This document shows positions 31,809 to 40,900 of a stretch of DNA of 64,000 nucleotides, piece by piece (within the stretch, counting starts at the first letter, position 1; each line of letters starts with the position of its first letter). The stretch is from Peronospora farinosa (taxonomy: Eukaryota > Oomycota > Peronosporomycetes > Peronosporales > Peronosporaceae), in the NCBI GenBank assembly GCA_947646735.1, contig CANTFK010000899.1:62001-126000 (forward strand), written 5' to 3'. The position numbers and the translations under genes are program-made. Below the pieces are notes generated by a model. That model was not told where the DNA came from. It did no database searches and was given only the letters and a program-made list of their open reading frames with translations.

Positions 31809-32320
31809 ATTAAAGAGGGAGTCTGAAAGAGAGAGAGAGAGAGGCTCACTTTGTGGTACAATTTAGTAGTCTATCAATGATGGACTAGTGGATTTGGAGA
31901 TGTGGAATGTCTCCAAGATGCTCATTCATTTCTCGATATTGTGTCGTTTTTGCATCGATCGATCATTTCTACGTCGTTGATTTTTAAGACACAAGATGGA
32001 AGTTAGAAAAGGACATCGAGTCAGCGGACAAGAGTGTCAAGTGAAAGCTTGATCAGATGCTACTGCTGCTGCTGTTTTCGTCGCTTTCACTGACCATGAC
32101 GACCATTGGAATCAAGCTAGTGAACTTGGGACGCTTTCTTCCTCATGATTTTTTGCATAAATTTGAGAAAAAAAAGCATTTGCCTTATGCTACTGTACCC
32201 GTTGCATTCCTCTACTACTTTCTTGTAGGCTGACGCCTTCCTCGTACGTCGTTTGTTCTGTAAACACGTTTAGATAGAACGTGTAGACGTTTCCTTCACC
32301 GTCGTTTAAGTCTCGCTAAG
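31809..32320. other. Intergenic spacer with simple repeats
   Basis: Between two 3' ends. Holds a GA microsatellite (about 31829-31842) and a short CTG run (about 32058-32070). No gene seen. Confidence 0.45.
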
Positions 32321-35300
32321 CTACTTGTCTTTTTCCTGAGCTTGCTGGAAGCCCTGGGCAAGTTGGGAGGCAGATTCAGCTCGTGCCCGAGCAATATCCT
32401 GGAACGCAAGCATTGCACGGAGCTCGGCACGGAAGACAAAAGCGACAAGCAGTGGGATCATCAGTGCAATCCAAACTGCAATTTGCCGACGCTCCTGTGC
32501 GGCGTTGTACTCGTCGATGTGTGCGTAACGGTTCTTGAGGTGATACGGCAGCTCAAATTGCGAGCGCTTGGGCCAGATGGACAGGAAAAGCTCGTGCAGA
32601 ATTTGACTCACTGCTGACGACGGGAACTTCATGTCGTCATTGATGCAAACAAATTTGGTGCGTCGAGCACGTGTGCCCATCATTTGCTTCCACGCAAAAT
32701 TGTAATTGTCGCTCAGCATGTGGAACGTCACTTCTTTTTCTGACATCAGCTCCACCTCTGATTCGTACCGCACATTTTCAACCAAAGCGTCTCGTATCTT
32801 TGGGCATCGCTCAAGGTTTTCCAACGTAATATACGGTGTCAACGTCTCGGTAAGTCGCAGCGTACCCTCGGCCGTCGGGACCTCACGCACCTTCACGTGC
32901 TTTTCTGACTTCATGCACTCACGAACTTCAGTCACGAAATCTTCAGAAGGTGCATCTCCGTGTGCAAGACTGGCGGCAGTCAACACCTCGTTCTCGTCCA
33001 GGATGCCATTTTGGTTTGCGTCCAAATACTCGCGCCAGATCTCTTCCAGCGTGTGTGGGTGGATCTTTGCGCGATTGATCAAGTAATGGAAGTACGAAAA
33101 GCTGAACTGCATATCTTGCGGATGGCGAAAGCGATGTGCCGACGTATCTTGAACTTCCTTTGCCCAGTAGTCCTTAATTTCACGAATTATCGACTTTCGC
33201 AGCAAGAACGGCATGTGTGACGGTACACGACGTCGGTCTGGTGTCTTGGGCTTGCCAAAAACACGATTGTACAACTTGTTTACATAACGTAGCGAATCTC
33301 CAAAGGTGTCCTTGGACAGGTGGGCTTGCGCGTTTTCCAGCGTCACCTCAGGCTTCTTCTTATCAGCAGAAACAGGTAAATCCTCGCAGACGTTCTCGTA
33401 CTCGATGTGATCCAAGCTGTCATTTGTAGGCACCACATGCCCAAAATTAAATGCCAACTTCATGTTTCTGATAGCGTGACTCAAACGACCGAGGATATCA
33501 CCACTAGCTTGAGCTTTGCCTTCCTCTTGCTCACGCTCCTTGTGTTGTGCTAATCGTCGTTTCTGAGCTTCGCATGCGAGCCGACGGCTTTGGTGGAGGT
33601 GTAGACGGTTGCGTGCTGCCACCGGGTCTTCTTCTTGCTGCCTTTGCGAGTCCACCCTCGCTTCATCCATGACAGGCGGGCGTGGGACAGGCACTTCATT
33701 AAAGTAGCAGATTCGAGACCGAATTCCAACGAGACGTCTAGTGGTGTCAATACATCTGTCGGACAACTCAATTAGAGCCGGATTATCTCCCATGTATGGT
33801 GTGTAGATCGCCTGTGGCTTGGGCGTATGCAGCAATGCCCAAAGTGTTGGCTTGTGCACCAACGTCACTTCTTCCGAGTGGTAGTGTCCCATGGCTAATG
33901 CAAAACAGTAGCGGTTACGTGATGGGTCATCGCGATTTGTGTCATAGAAGCAAATTTGTCCATCAGTCACCTGCGGACTTGTCCCCCTCTGCTTCATCAA
34001 CATGTCCCCATTAGTCTTGATTGAAGCAGCAGCATCGTTACTTGCAGACGTGCTGCTTTTCTCCGCAGTCTGAGGCGTATCTGTCTCGACGTCGTCGCCA
34101 TCAAGCCCGCGACCGGTTCCCGCCGAGAATACATTGTGCGCATGGTTGGTCAGCACACGAACAGTGACAAAAACACCAGTGTTTTCTTCATTGAGACGGC
34201 ACTTGGCAGTTTCGCTATCTGGTTCGAAGACTCCTGCTCCGGCATCTTCCTCTCGCTTGTCTTCAGTATGCTCACTGTATTTCTCAACATTTCCCTTCAC
34301 AAGAGTCTCCTCATTATTTGTCTCTGCAATAGACACGCCAATAACTGGAACACCGTCGTCTTCAGTCTGCGTCTTGCCAACGGAAGAACCTTGCCTGCTG
34401 TCACCCACGGCACTCCTTTTCCTACTTTCGTCACTAACAACGACAGTAAAAGCAGTAGGAGGTACTAGTGGCTTCTTCATCGGAACCTGTAGTTGACAAA
34501 CATCGTGGCTGCTCCAGTCAATATCCTTTTCGTCGTTATGTAGTCGAAGATCCATGTGCCAACCAAGGTTAAGAAGATCTCCGTCACCCAGTTGCTTTCC
34601 GGTGACATTGAATGGTAGGAAAACCTCAACTAGCGACACTTGACGAGATAATCTGTCAGCGACAGCAGTACGTTTATCCTCGAGTGACAAGTCTGAAAAG
34701 ACTTCCTCATTGTCTTCTGTTGTAGTAGTAGCGTGGCCCGAGTCTTCATTATTAGATACAATGACAATGCGAAAAGTAGCTTGCCAGAAATCGAGAGGCA
34801 GACGTATACGGTGTGGCGGGATGCTGGTATTCTGGAAGGTAGACACTCCTCCAAAAATTTCTGTAGCATATCCCACTTGCGCAGGACTAGAAGACGCCTC
34901 GATCTGATCTTTTCCGCGCACTATTGAGAGCTCCAAGTGAATAGGATTTCCTTCCGCGTCCTCACCGCCAACTGATATTTGAGCACTGGTTGTTATCGGG
35001 TTTGCGTCTCTGTCGCGGCCAAACACAAGTAGTAGAACCATTTCCGTCTCGTAAACAGATGCGAAACGAATCAGATTTTCATTGTCATGTGCAGCAGTCC
35101 AGATACTACCGTTAACACCGAATGCATCCGTGAGGTTTAAATATGTAGCATTTACATCCAACGGCACCTGTACAAGCGTGTGGTTTGTTACCACATCTGC
35201 CGACCAAAGTTCCTTTACCAATGGCGATAATAATCCCGCTTCTTCCTTCTCTTCCTCCTCCTTCTCCTCCTCATCATCATCTACTTCCATCGCTCTGCAA

Positions 35301-36370
35301 TCACCTCCATCAAATGCACAGGAGCTTACATTGCAGACACTATCACAATATCCATTTCCCAGCCAGTGATAATAACATGTCCCTTGACACATATCTTTAT
35401 CAAGTCTCGAAATTGTCGGCGACTGGTCCAAAATTGTAGCAATTTTTTCGGCATCACATGTCACAGCTCCATCCACTGGGTTCACGTCACATCCACAGTC
35501 CCCCATATCAAAATCACATGCTGTAACATTGCACTCTTTGTCACATCTTCCATTAGCAAGACTTGCTTCCCAGCATCTACTGGAACAAAGTGGAATTTCC
35601 CAAGCAAAATAAGCTTTTTGTACCCCTGCTTGACTTACAAAATCCTCAGGTCGTACTGGTGAGCCTAGAAACACATCGTCATTCAAGTACAAAAACATCT
35701 CACTCAGTCCCGGGATATTATCCAAATTCCACTCAATGGCCGGAGAGGAAAAAACCGGTAAATGACTTTTGTTGGTAAAAATGACTTCGTGCTTGATAAT
35801 TGAAATTTTCGATGACTCAATATCGAGCCACGAGGGGATTTGACCATCGGTGACGACATAAATGTGACGCACCCAAGGAGCATATTTTTCCAATGAACGA
35901 AGAGAGTATCGAAGTTCTTCATTATCACGAAATCGATTGTCCGAATTCGAATCGTCCTTCCCTTTAATATCAAGAGTTTCTTGTTCTCCCCAGACGGGTA
36001 ACGGCTGTCCTGTCAATGATGCAATCCAATGTTTATGCCAAAACTCCTTCTCTTTCTTCCACCGTGGATCAGTACCATTTACCCACGTGTAAACGACATC
36101 AATGGGACCATAAGACAAGAAATCCGATGACTTGACATGACCAATGTTACTGTAGTCTATAGGCTTCCATTCTTGGAGAATAATAGTGCAATATGTAGCC
36201 AAGACACCAGAGAAGAAGATGAAGAGGGAGATGGGATGAAAAAGACGAGGGAACCCGCTGGAATCAGGTGGTAATGGAGCCCGAGACCGCGACGATGTCG
36301 TCATTCTCGAAGTTTTTGCTTTTTGAGGCTGATGTAGGGATTCGGAAATAAGGAGAATGATACGGTACAT
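32321..36370 (-). CDS. GNPTAB: Stealth-domain GlcNAc-1-phosphotransferase (GNPTAB-like)
   Basis: A 1,349-residue Golgi type enzyme of the Stealth family, which transfers a sugar-1-phosphate; in animals GNPTAB tags lysosomal enzymes with GlcNAc-1-P on mannose. Features in order: an N-terminal membrane anchor (about 46-66); Stealth CR1 (IDVVYTWVNGTDPRW, 90-104); CR2 (DNEELRYSLRSLEKYAPWVR, 149-168, then FLYLNDDVFLGS); two Cys-rich LNR/Notch repeats (about 262-293 and 328-353); a long low-complexity acidic stretch; CR3 (FSFSYFHYLI); an EF-hand (DANQNGILDENE); CR4 (KFVCINDDM); and a C-terminal hydrophobic helix (IAVWIALMIPLLVAFVF). This is the alpha/beta precursor layout including the second anchor. 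A substrate role in oomycetes is inference. Confidence 0.92.
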   Translation of the reverse strand: MYRIILLISESLHQPQKAKTSRMTTSSRSRAPLPPDSSGFPRLFHPISLFIFFSGVLATYCTIILQEWKPIDYSNIGHVKSSDFLSYGPIDVVYTWVNGTDPRWKKEKEFWHKHWIASLTGQPLPVWGEQETLDIKGKDDSNSDNRFRDNEELRYSLRSLEKYAPWVRHIYVVTDGQIPSWLDIESSKISIIKHEVIFTNKSHLPVFSSPAIEWNLDNIPGLSEMFLYLNDDVFLGSPVRPEDFVSQAGVQKAYFAWEIPLCSSRCWEASLANGRCDKECNVTACDFDMGDCGCDVNPVDGAVTCDAEKIATILDQSPTISRLDKDMCQGTCYYHWLGNGYCDSVCNVSSCAFDGGDCRAMEVDDDEEEKEEEEKEEAGLLSPLVKELWSADVVTNHTLVQVPLDVNATYLNLTDAFGVNGSIWTAAHDNENLIRFASVYETEMVLLLVFGRDRDANPITTSAQISVGGEDAEGNPIHLELSIVRGKDQIEASSSPAQVGYATEIFGGVSTFQNTSIPPHRIRLPLDFWQATFRIVIVSNNEDSGHATTTTEDNEEVFSDLSLEDKRTAVADRLSRQVSLVEVFLPFNVTGKQLGDGDLLNLGWHMDLRLHNDEKDIDWSSHDVCQLQVPMKKPLVPPTAFTVVVSDESRKRSAVGDSRQGSSVGKTQTEDDGVPVIGVSIAETNNEETLVKGNVEKYSEHTEDKREEDAGAGVFEPDSETAKCRLNEENTGVFVTVRVLTNHAHNVFSAGTGRGLDGDDVETDTPQTAEKSSTSASNDAAASIKTNGDMLMKQRGTSPQVTDGQICFYDTNRDDPSRNRYCFALAMGHYHSEEVTLVHKPTLWALLHTPKPQAIYTPYMGDNPALIELSDRCIDTTRRLVGIRSRICYFNEVPVPRPPVMDEARVDSQRQQEEDPVAARNRLHLHQSRRLACEAQKRRLAQHKEREQEEGKAQASGDILGRLSHAIRNMKLAFNFGHVVPTNDSLDHIEYENVCEDLPVSADKKKPEVTLENAQAHLSKDTFGDSLRYVNKLYNRVFGKPKTPDRRRVPSHMPFLLRKSIIREIKDYWAKEVQDTSAHRFRHPQDMQFSFSYFHYLINRAKIHPHTLEEIWREYLDANQNGILDENEVLTAASLAHGDAPSEDFVTEVRECMKSEKHVKVREVPTAEGTLRLTETLTPYITLENLERCPKIRDALVENVRYESEVELMSEKEVTFHMLSDNYNFAWKQMMGTRARRTKFVCINDDMKFPSSAVSQILHELFLSIWPKRSQFELPYHLKNRYAHIDEYNAAQERRQIAVWIALMIPLLVAFVFRAELRAMLAFQDIARARAESASQLAQGFQQAQEKDK

Positions 36371-36434
36371 TGGTTTTCCATGATTACTGAAGTGGTACCG
36401 GTTTTAGTCTGTTTTGTTACGGGTGTCAATTTAG

Positions 36435-36892
36435 TTAAGAATCTTTTGGTCGAGGTACAGGTTTTAGCTCAAAATCATCAAAAGCCAACTTTGCCGTCAT
36501 TTTCTGAGTAGAATGATGTAAAATAAAATCGATGAGATCGAAAAGTCATATGTTTTTTGGGACTACAAAATAAAAAACGCACCTTGTGTTCTTCTTCCAA
36601 ATTAAATTTGTGCTCGGATTGACTTTTCACGAGATGGTCCCTTGCTTCATATTTACCACCAACAAACTGTGAATAAAATACCACAATAAATTACCAAAAG
36701 ACTTTACATCATTATTATCTCCTTATACTAGACATACTTTACCTGCGTCAATGCCACGTAACCACCAACAATAAAAAGAACAAGTGGAAGGCCTGCCGTG
36801 ATAAAGTGATTTTTCTTCTTATACTGCTTTTTTGGACGCATTGATGGCGGCATCGCCTTCAAAGAGAACCCACGGATACCCCATCGAAACAT
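36435..36892 (-). CDS. COX16: Cytochrome c oxidase assembly factor COX16
   Basis: Small inner-membrane protein needed for COX2 maturation and cytochrome c oxidase assembly. Three exons read from splice sites: 36892-36743, 36666-36583 and 36503-36435, giving 100 residues (family about 105-120). After a basic N-terminus (MRPKKQYKKK) comes one transmembrane segment (AGLPLVLFIVGGYVALTQF), then the GGKYEARDHLVKS and FNLEEEHKK stretch typical of COX16, and the end DDFELKPVPRPKDS, which parallels the DDWxNxRxPRP ending of animal COX16. The gene is divergent from, and only 131 bp away from, another respiratory assembly factor. Confidence 0.85.
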
Positions 36893-37023
36893 TGCAAAAT
36901 AAATTACAAACAAATTGGGTACTTTTAAATATTGGGTACTTTTGAATATTGGGTACTTTTGAATATTGGGTAATTCTGAGTATTGACCAATCAAACTGAG
37001 TACCCTTTATTACGACGAGAGGC
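36893..37023. promoter_or_regulatory. Bidirectional promoter of COX16 and UQCC6
   Basis: Only 131 bp lie between two opposed ATG codons. A four-unit 17-bp tandem repeat fills its middle, leaving little room for separate promoters. Shared control of the two mitochondrial assembly factors is inferred from this layout. Confidence 0.6.
36914..36981. repeat. 17-bp tandem repeat, four units
   Basis: Units ATTGGGTACTTTTAAAT, ATTGGGTACTTTTGAAT (twice) and a diverged ATTGGGTAATTCTGAGT stand head to tail. The GGGTA core recurs in the UTP10/HMGCL divergent promoter. Confidence 0.95.
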
Positions 37024-37275
37024 ATGGCACGAGTGACGGCCAAGCAGTACATCATTCTCTTCAGTGCGACACTGGGCTCGCTCTTTGCCGGATCCAGTGT
37101 AATGCATGCGATTCTTCAGCCTGATCTCGTAAGTTTTAGTACTTACTGCACTATATGTTCGATCTCTCTTTTTTTTGCTGGTTCGTTAAATGTATTGGGA
37201 TTGTACCTTGTTCTATATGTATAGACCATTCCAAACCTGACGGATGACAGTATTAAACATCCTAAAAAACAGTAG
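37024..37275 (+). CDS. UQCC6: BRAWNIN/UQCC6-like complex III assembly microprotein
   Basis: A 51-residue microprotein from two exons, 37024-37128 and 37225-37275. It reads MARVTAKQYIILFSATLGSL, then FAGSSVMHAILQPDLTIPNL and a short basic tail ending KHPKKQ. This fits vertebrate BRAWNIN (C12orf73): a start with a Tyr before a single membrane helix, a small-residue AGxxVxH segment, and the hallmark PDLTIP after the helix. That protein sits in the inner membrane and is required for complex III assembly. The exon junction falls exactly between PDL and TIP. Because the product is tiny and spliced, it is probably missing from most annotations. Confidence 0.8.
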
Positions 37276-37419
37276 CAGTTTGTTGTACAAAGCAGCAATT
37301 TGTGCTGCTACTGTCGATGCTGTTTTGGATGAAGAAAGGTTGTTCCTGGTAATGGGTTTTGCGGCAAGAAACACAAAAGTTTGAATACCATTTCATAGCT
37401 TGAGATATGATGGAAAATA
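37276..37419. other. Spacer between convergent genes
   Basis: Short region after UQCC6. Contains an AGCAG/CTGCT inverted element near 37273-37310. No gene seen. Confidence 0.35.
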
Positions 37420-37901
37420 AATTGCAGTGACGCACCATATCCTGCTTTTGCAGCTCGTCGGAGGTGTTGTCGGCGTTTACGCATCATTTTATCTTGTCAC
37501 TTGCGATCGACAACTTCAGGAAGTTGATGATACAATTGTCAGCGGCTGCGCGCTTTTGATCTCGCGGAGATGAGATCTTGGTTCGATTAATGTTTGCTGT
37601 GCTCTTTTTTTCGTCTTCAGATTGCTTTGTCGTGCTGCTGCTCTTGTTGTTGTCCTGTTTGATGTTTAAGCTTGTCACGATGGCGATTAATTCGCTGACC
37701 GAAGCAGACTGATAAGCTTCTGCTAGTGTCAGTTTCTTACAATTTTGATCCCCCTCGTACTTGCCGCATGCTTTGACGGCGTGATCTTGCGGCTGAACTA
37801 CTCCAGGATGCATTGCGGTGCGAAGATACACTACTTTCGCTGCTTGAATCGTCTTGCTTACTCTCTTCTTTAGCGTCGTATGAGTGGTGGTGAGGACGAC
37901 G
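37420..37901 (-). pseudogene. Decayed in-frame C-terminal extension of the CEP295-like gene
   Basis: Reading on past the TAA at 37902-37904 in the same frame gives about 50 Ser-rich codons (DDSSSESSVSSHRNAS), a coiled patch (RHRDKLKHQTGQQQEQQ) and then QLYHQLPEVVDRK and DKMMRKRRQHLRRAAKAG, which looks like the LPEV...K core of the ALMS motif at the C-terminus of CEP295 and ALMS1. At least five further stops interrupt it (among them 37737-37739, 37539-37541 and 37497-37499), all TGA or TAA, which could arise from CGA or CAA by C-to-T change. A different frame stays open here (37484-37966) for 160 codons but shows no family resemblance except a KLTLAEAYQ stretch. Unrecognised introns are an alternative explanation. 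Confidence 0.5.
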
Positions 37902-40900
37902 TTAGACGCCTCGCCTTTGAAATGACCGATCTCTAAAGTTTTGTTCTGATGATGATTGCGAGTCATTCAAGCTTTGGCCGAAACGCTGTATAGGAGCTGC
38001 TGGCTGATGAGTGTCAATGTAACTCAGCGGAGGAGATAGGACGTGATGCAGTTGACTATCGTCGGTGCTTTGTTCATCGGATGATCCATAGTCATCTGAA
38101 CTCCAGCTCAAGTTCTGCATGGGTGTTGGCGGCTGGCTCATGTTGCTTGAGCTTAATGAAGACAGTCGCAACTCTGTAGTTTCCCGCTTGCTGTCGGTAA
38201 ATGTAGAGCGTGCCACTTTTCCAGATCCCCTCGTATGTCCACTCACTTGTCTTGCATAGGATTCATCGCTCTGGTAACTGACAGCAGAGTGTGGCAAGCT
38301 GCGATCATGACCCAGATGATCTATCTTCCCGGAGCGAGGTGGGTGGTTAAGGAGGGAATCCGAGTTAGCAATGCTCCTTCTAACGGAAAGAGAACTCGTC
38401 TCTGAAACATCGCTCTGGTCCACCTTGCTCGCAGTTGTAACCGAGGATGCTGACGATGTCGACCAGGTTATTGGTGCCGGTAGCTTTGTCATATCCTTCT
38501 TGCCGTACATCATTGCAGGCAATTGAAGCTGCAGCGGCAAGGATTCTCGTACAGTCGAAGTCAGGTTAATGAGGTAATCGAAATATGCGTCCAGTGACAT
38601 GCTTGAACTAGATGCAAAACTTCGTTCAGAGGCGATGCTCTGTTTGTCCACTTCATCATCAGACGGATATTCCTGAGCATGACGATTGTGCTGACTATCT
38701 ACACTGCTGGGGATGACTCGTCCATCATCACCAGTATCGAGCTTCCAAGTAGGACCAGCTGCAACATCTAGTTGAACAGTAAAGCCAAGGCTGGAAAAAC
38801 CGGACTCGCTAGATATGGCTGACAGGGCATCTCGCTCCTTCCAATCATCTGTTGACGGTTGGTTGATCCCAGGATGCTGACGGCTTTTAGGCCCCGCGGC
38901 CACTGTGGTCAATTGTCGAATCTGTCCAGTCGCTTCGTGTTGTTGCAATGGTGACTGTTCCACCGAAGTGTTAAGACTGGTTGCATCAGGTCCACCACTG
39001 GAAGAGTCTGAGTAACTCCGCCAACTGGATGATGATGATGAGAGCGCAATCTTGTCAGAGGGAGTCGATGGACGATTTTCCTCTGTTTGCATGGTCGTAT
39101 TTGCTGGAGGCTGACGACGTAGTTGGTCAGTTGCCGTAGCCTGGTGATTTAAGCATTGTTGACTGCTCCTAAAGAAGGATAATTGCTCTGATGTCAACAT
39201 TCTGCTCATATTCGGTGCGACGAGCTGAATGTCATACTCCTCAAGCGCTTGATTATCCTCTTCAAGAGACCGCGGAGGTGGCGGTAACGTGTGCTTAGGG
39301 AATATCGGGACCAGCTCATTTACGAAGCTATCATCGTGTTCTAGGTGAAGTCGGTCCACGCTTTCGTCAAATGAATGTTGCGAATTCGAAATTGGTAGAG
39401 AGTACTGGGCGACAGACACAGCTGAAGTGCTGCTTCTCCGTTGGTAATACAGATCACGAAAACTGAAATTTACGGATGAGCGCGCGCTATTGGTACCGAT
39501 AGATGAACGATGTGATTTAGCTTCTCTTTCGCCTTCATTAAATCCCTCCGAATTCGAGAATGCCAACATTTGTTGGTCGATAGACAATTGCTTCAGTGAC
39601 CTTATTCTGTCATTTCCCACTTGATCAAGCTGCGAAAGAGACTTTTGGCTGGAAGCTGAAAATGAATCAGATAACGAGAGCCGCTCATCATCGCCAATGG
39701 CCGTACTATCGAAAACGCGACCCTTGTCGTAATATTCGTGATTGCCAGCATCACTCGTGGGAGAAGAACTTGCTGATAAAATCTTTGCACCTTCAACCAA
39801 CGATGCGTCAACAGATCCTGTCGCAAAGACTTGCTTACTGAGCTTTCGCGCGACCTCAAGAACCTTCTCCTCATTGACTTCATCCATTGCCAAGCTCTGT
39901 GGTGAGGCATATAACCTATGAGAAGCAGAGCAATGCTCTTCTACTTTATTAGTACTCTCAGACTGCTCTTCTGCGTTTCCATACTTGTCTTGATGCCCTG
40001 AAGTGCCAGAGATAAATTGATCACTTGTAGCCGTGCACCATTCCCGCTGCGAATATGGTGTCTCTAGCAACGCACAATCGACTACGCCACAATTATGTCC
40101 CAACTGCCCCATATTCAGTTCTACACTTTCCATCTCATTCTCGGAATGATTCCGAGAATGAAAGACAGACCGCAAAGAGTCGTCGCGCTCTACACTTATC
40201 GCCTTGGAACACTCATTCTCCAGATGGTTTTTTGACTGCACATTTTCAGTTGACGATACTTCCGAAGGTGCTCCTGACAAACGACTTGCACTGAAATTCA
40301 AGTTTGGGGGTCCGTCCCCTAGGTCTTGAAGCCACGCTTTTGAATTGGAATCTTTGTCTTCGTCATCAGCAGCTAGTGTGGAAGAGTGGTTCTCGTAAGA
40401 ATACGTCTTTTCGTGACAAGCGTCTCTCAGTTTTGACGACATGTTAAGCTTGTCCTCATACTCGCTGTCGCGTACCTCGCTACAAGCCTTCGAAGGTACC
40501 TTAGCTTCTTCGAGCCGTAAACCTGTCGTGTGCATATCCTCCGCTTTCTTGAGCTTTTCTAGTTGTGTACGCTGCAAATTGCCGAGTGTGGTCGTCTTCA
40601 ACGGTTCCCCATGTCTGTGCTCAGCATGCTCATCCTGACATCTTGTGACCGGACCAATAGACTCTGATCTGTCATACAAGTCGAAAGAACCGCTGCATTT
40701 CGTTCCTCTAAGCTTTGCTCTGTAACCTGAATCTGCAAATGCGGCCTCATCACCGTTCACAAGCTCGTGATCATGATCAGCCAAAGTGACTGATCGTGTG
40801 TCATCTGAATTGATAGAGAAAACCGACAATTCGACTGAATCGTCATCCAGACCAAGCATCTGAGCAAATGCTCGTTCTGCTATGCGCTCCGATTTGTCCA

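Noticed and set aside
37484..37966. A 160-codon minus-strand frame overlapping the end of the CEP295-like gene
   Set aside because: It has a KLTLAEAYQ stretch but otherwise no family resemblance, overlaps the main gene in another frame, and the main frame's own continuation carries the ALMS-like motif. Kept only as an alternative.
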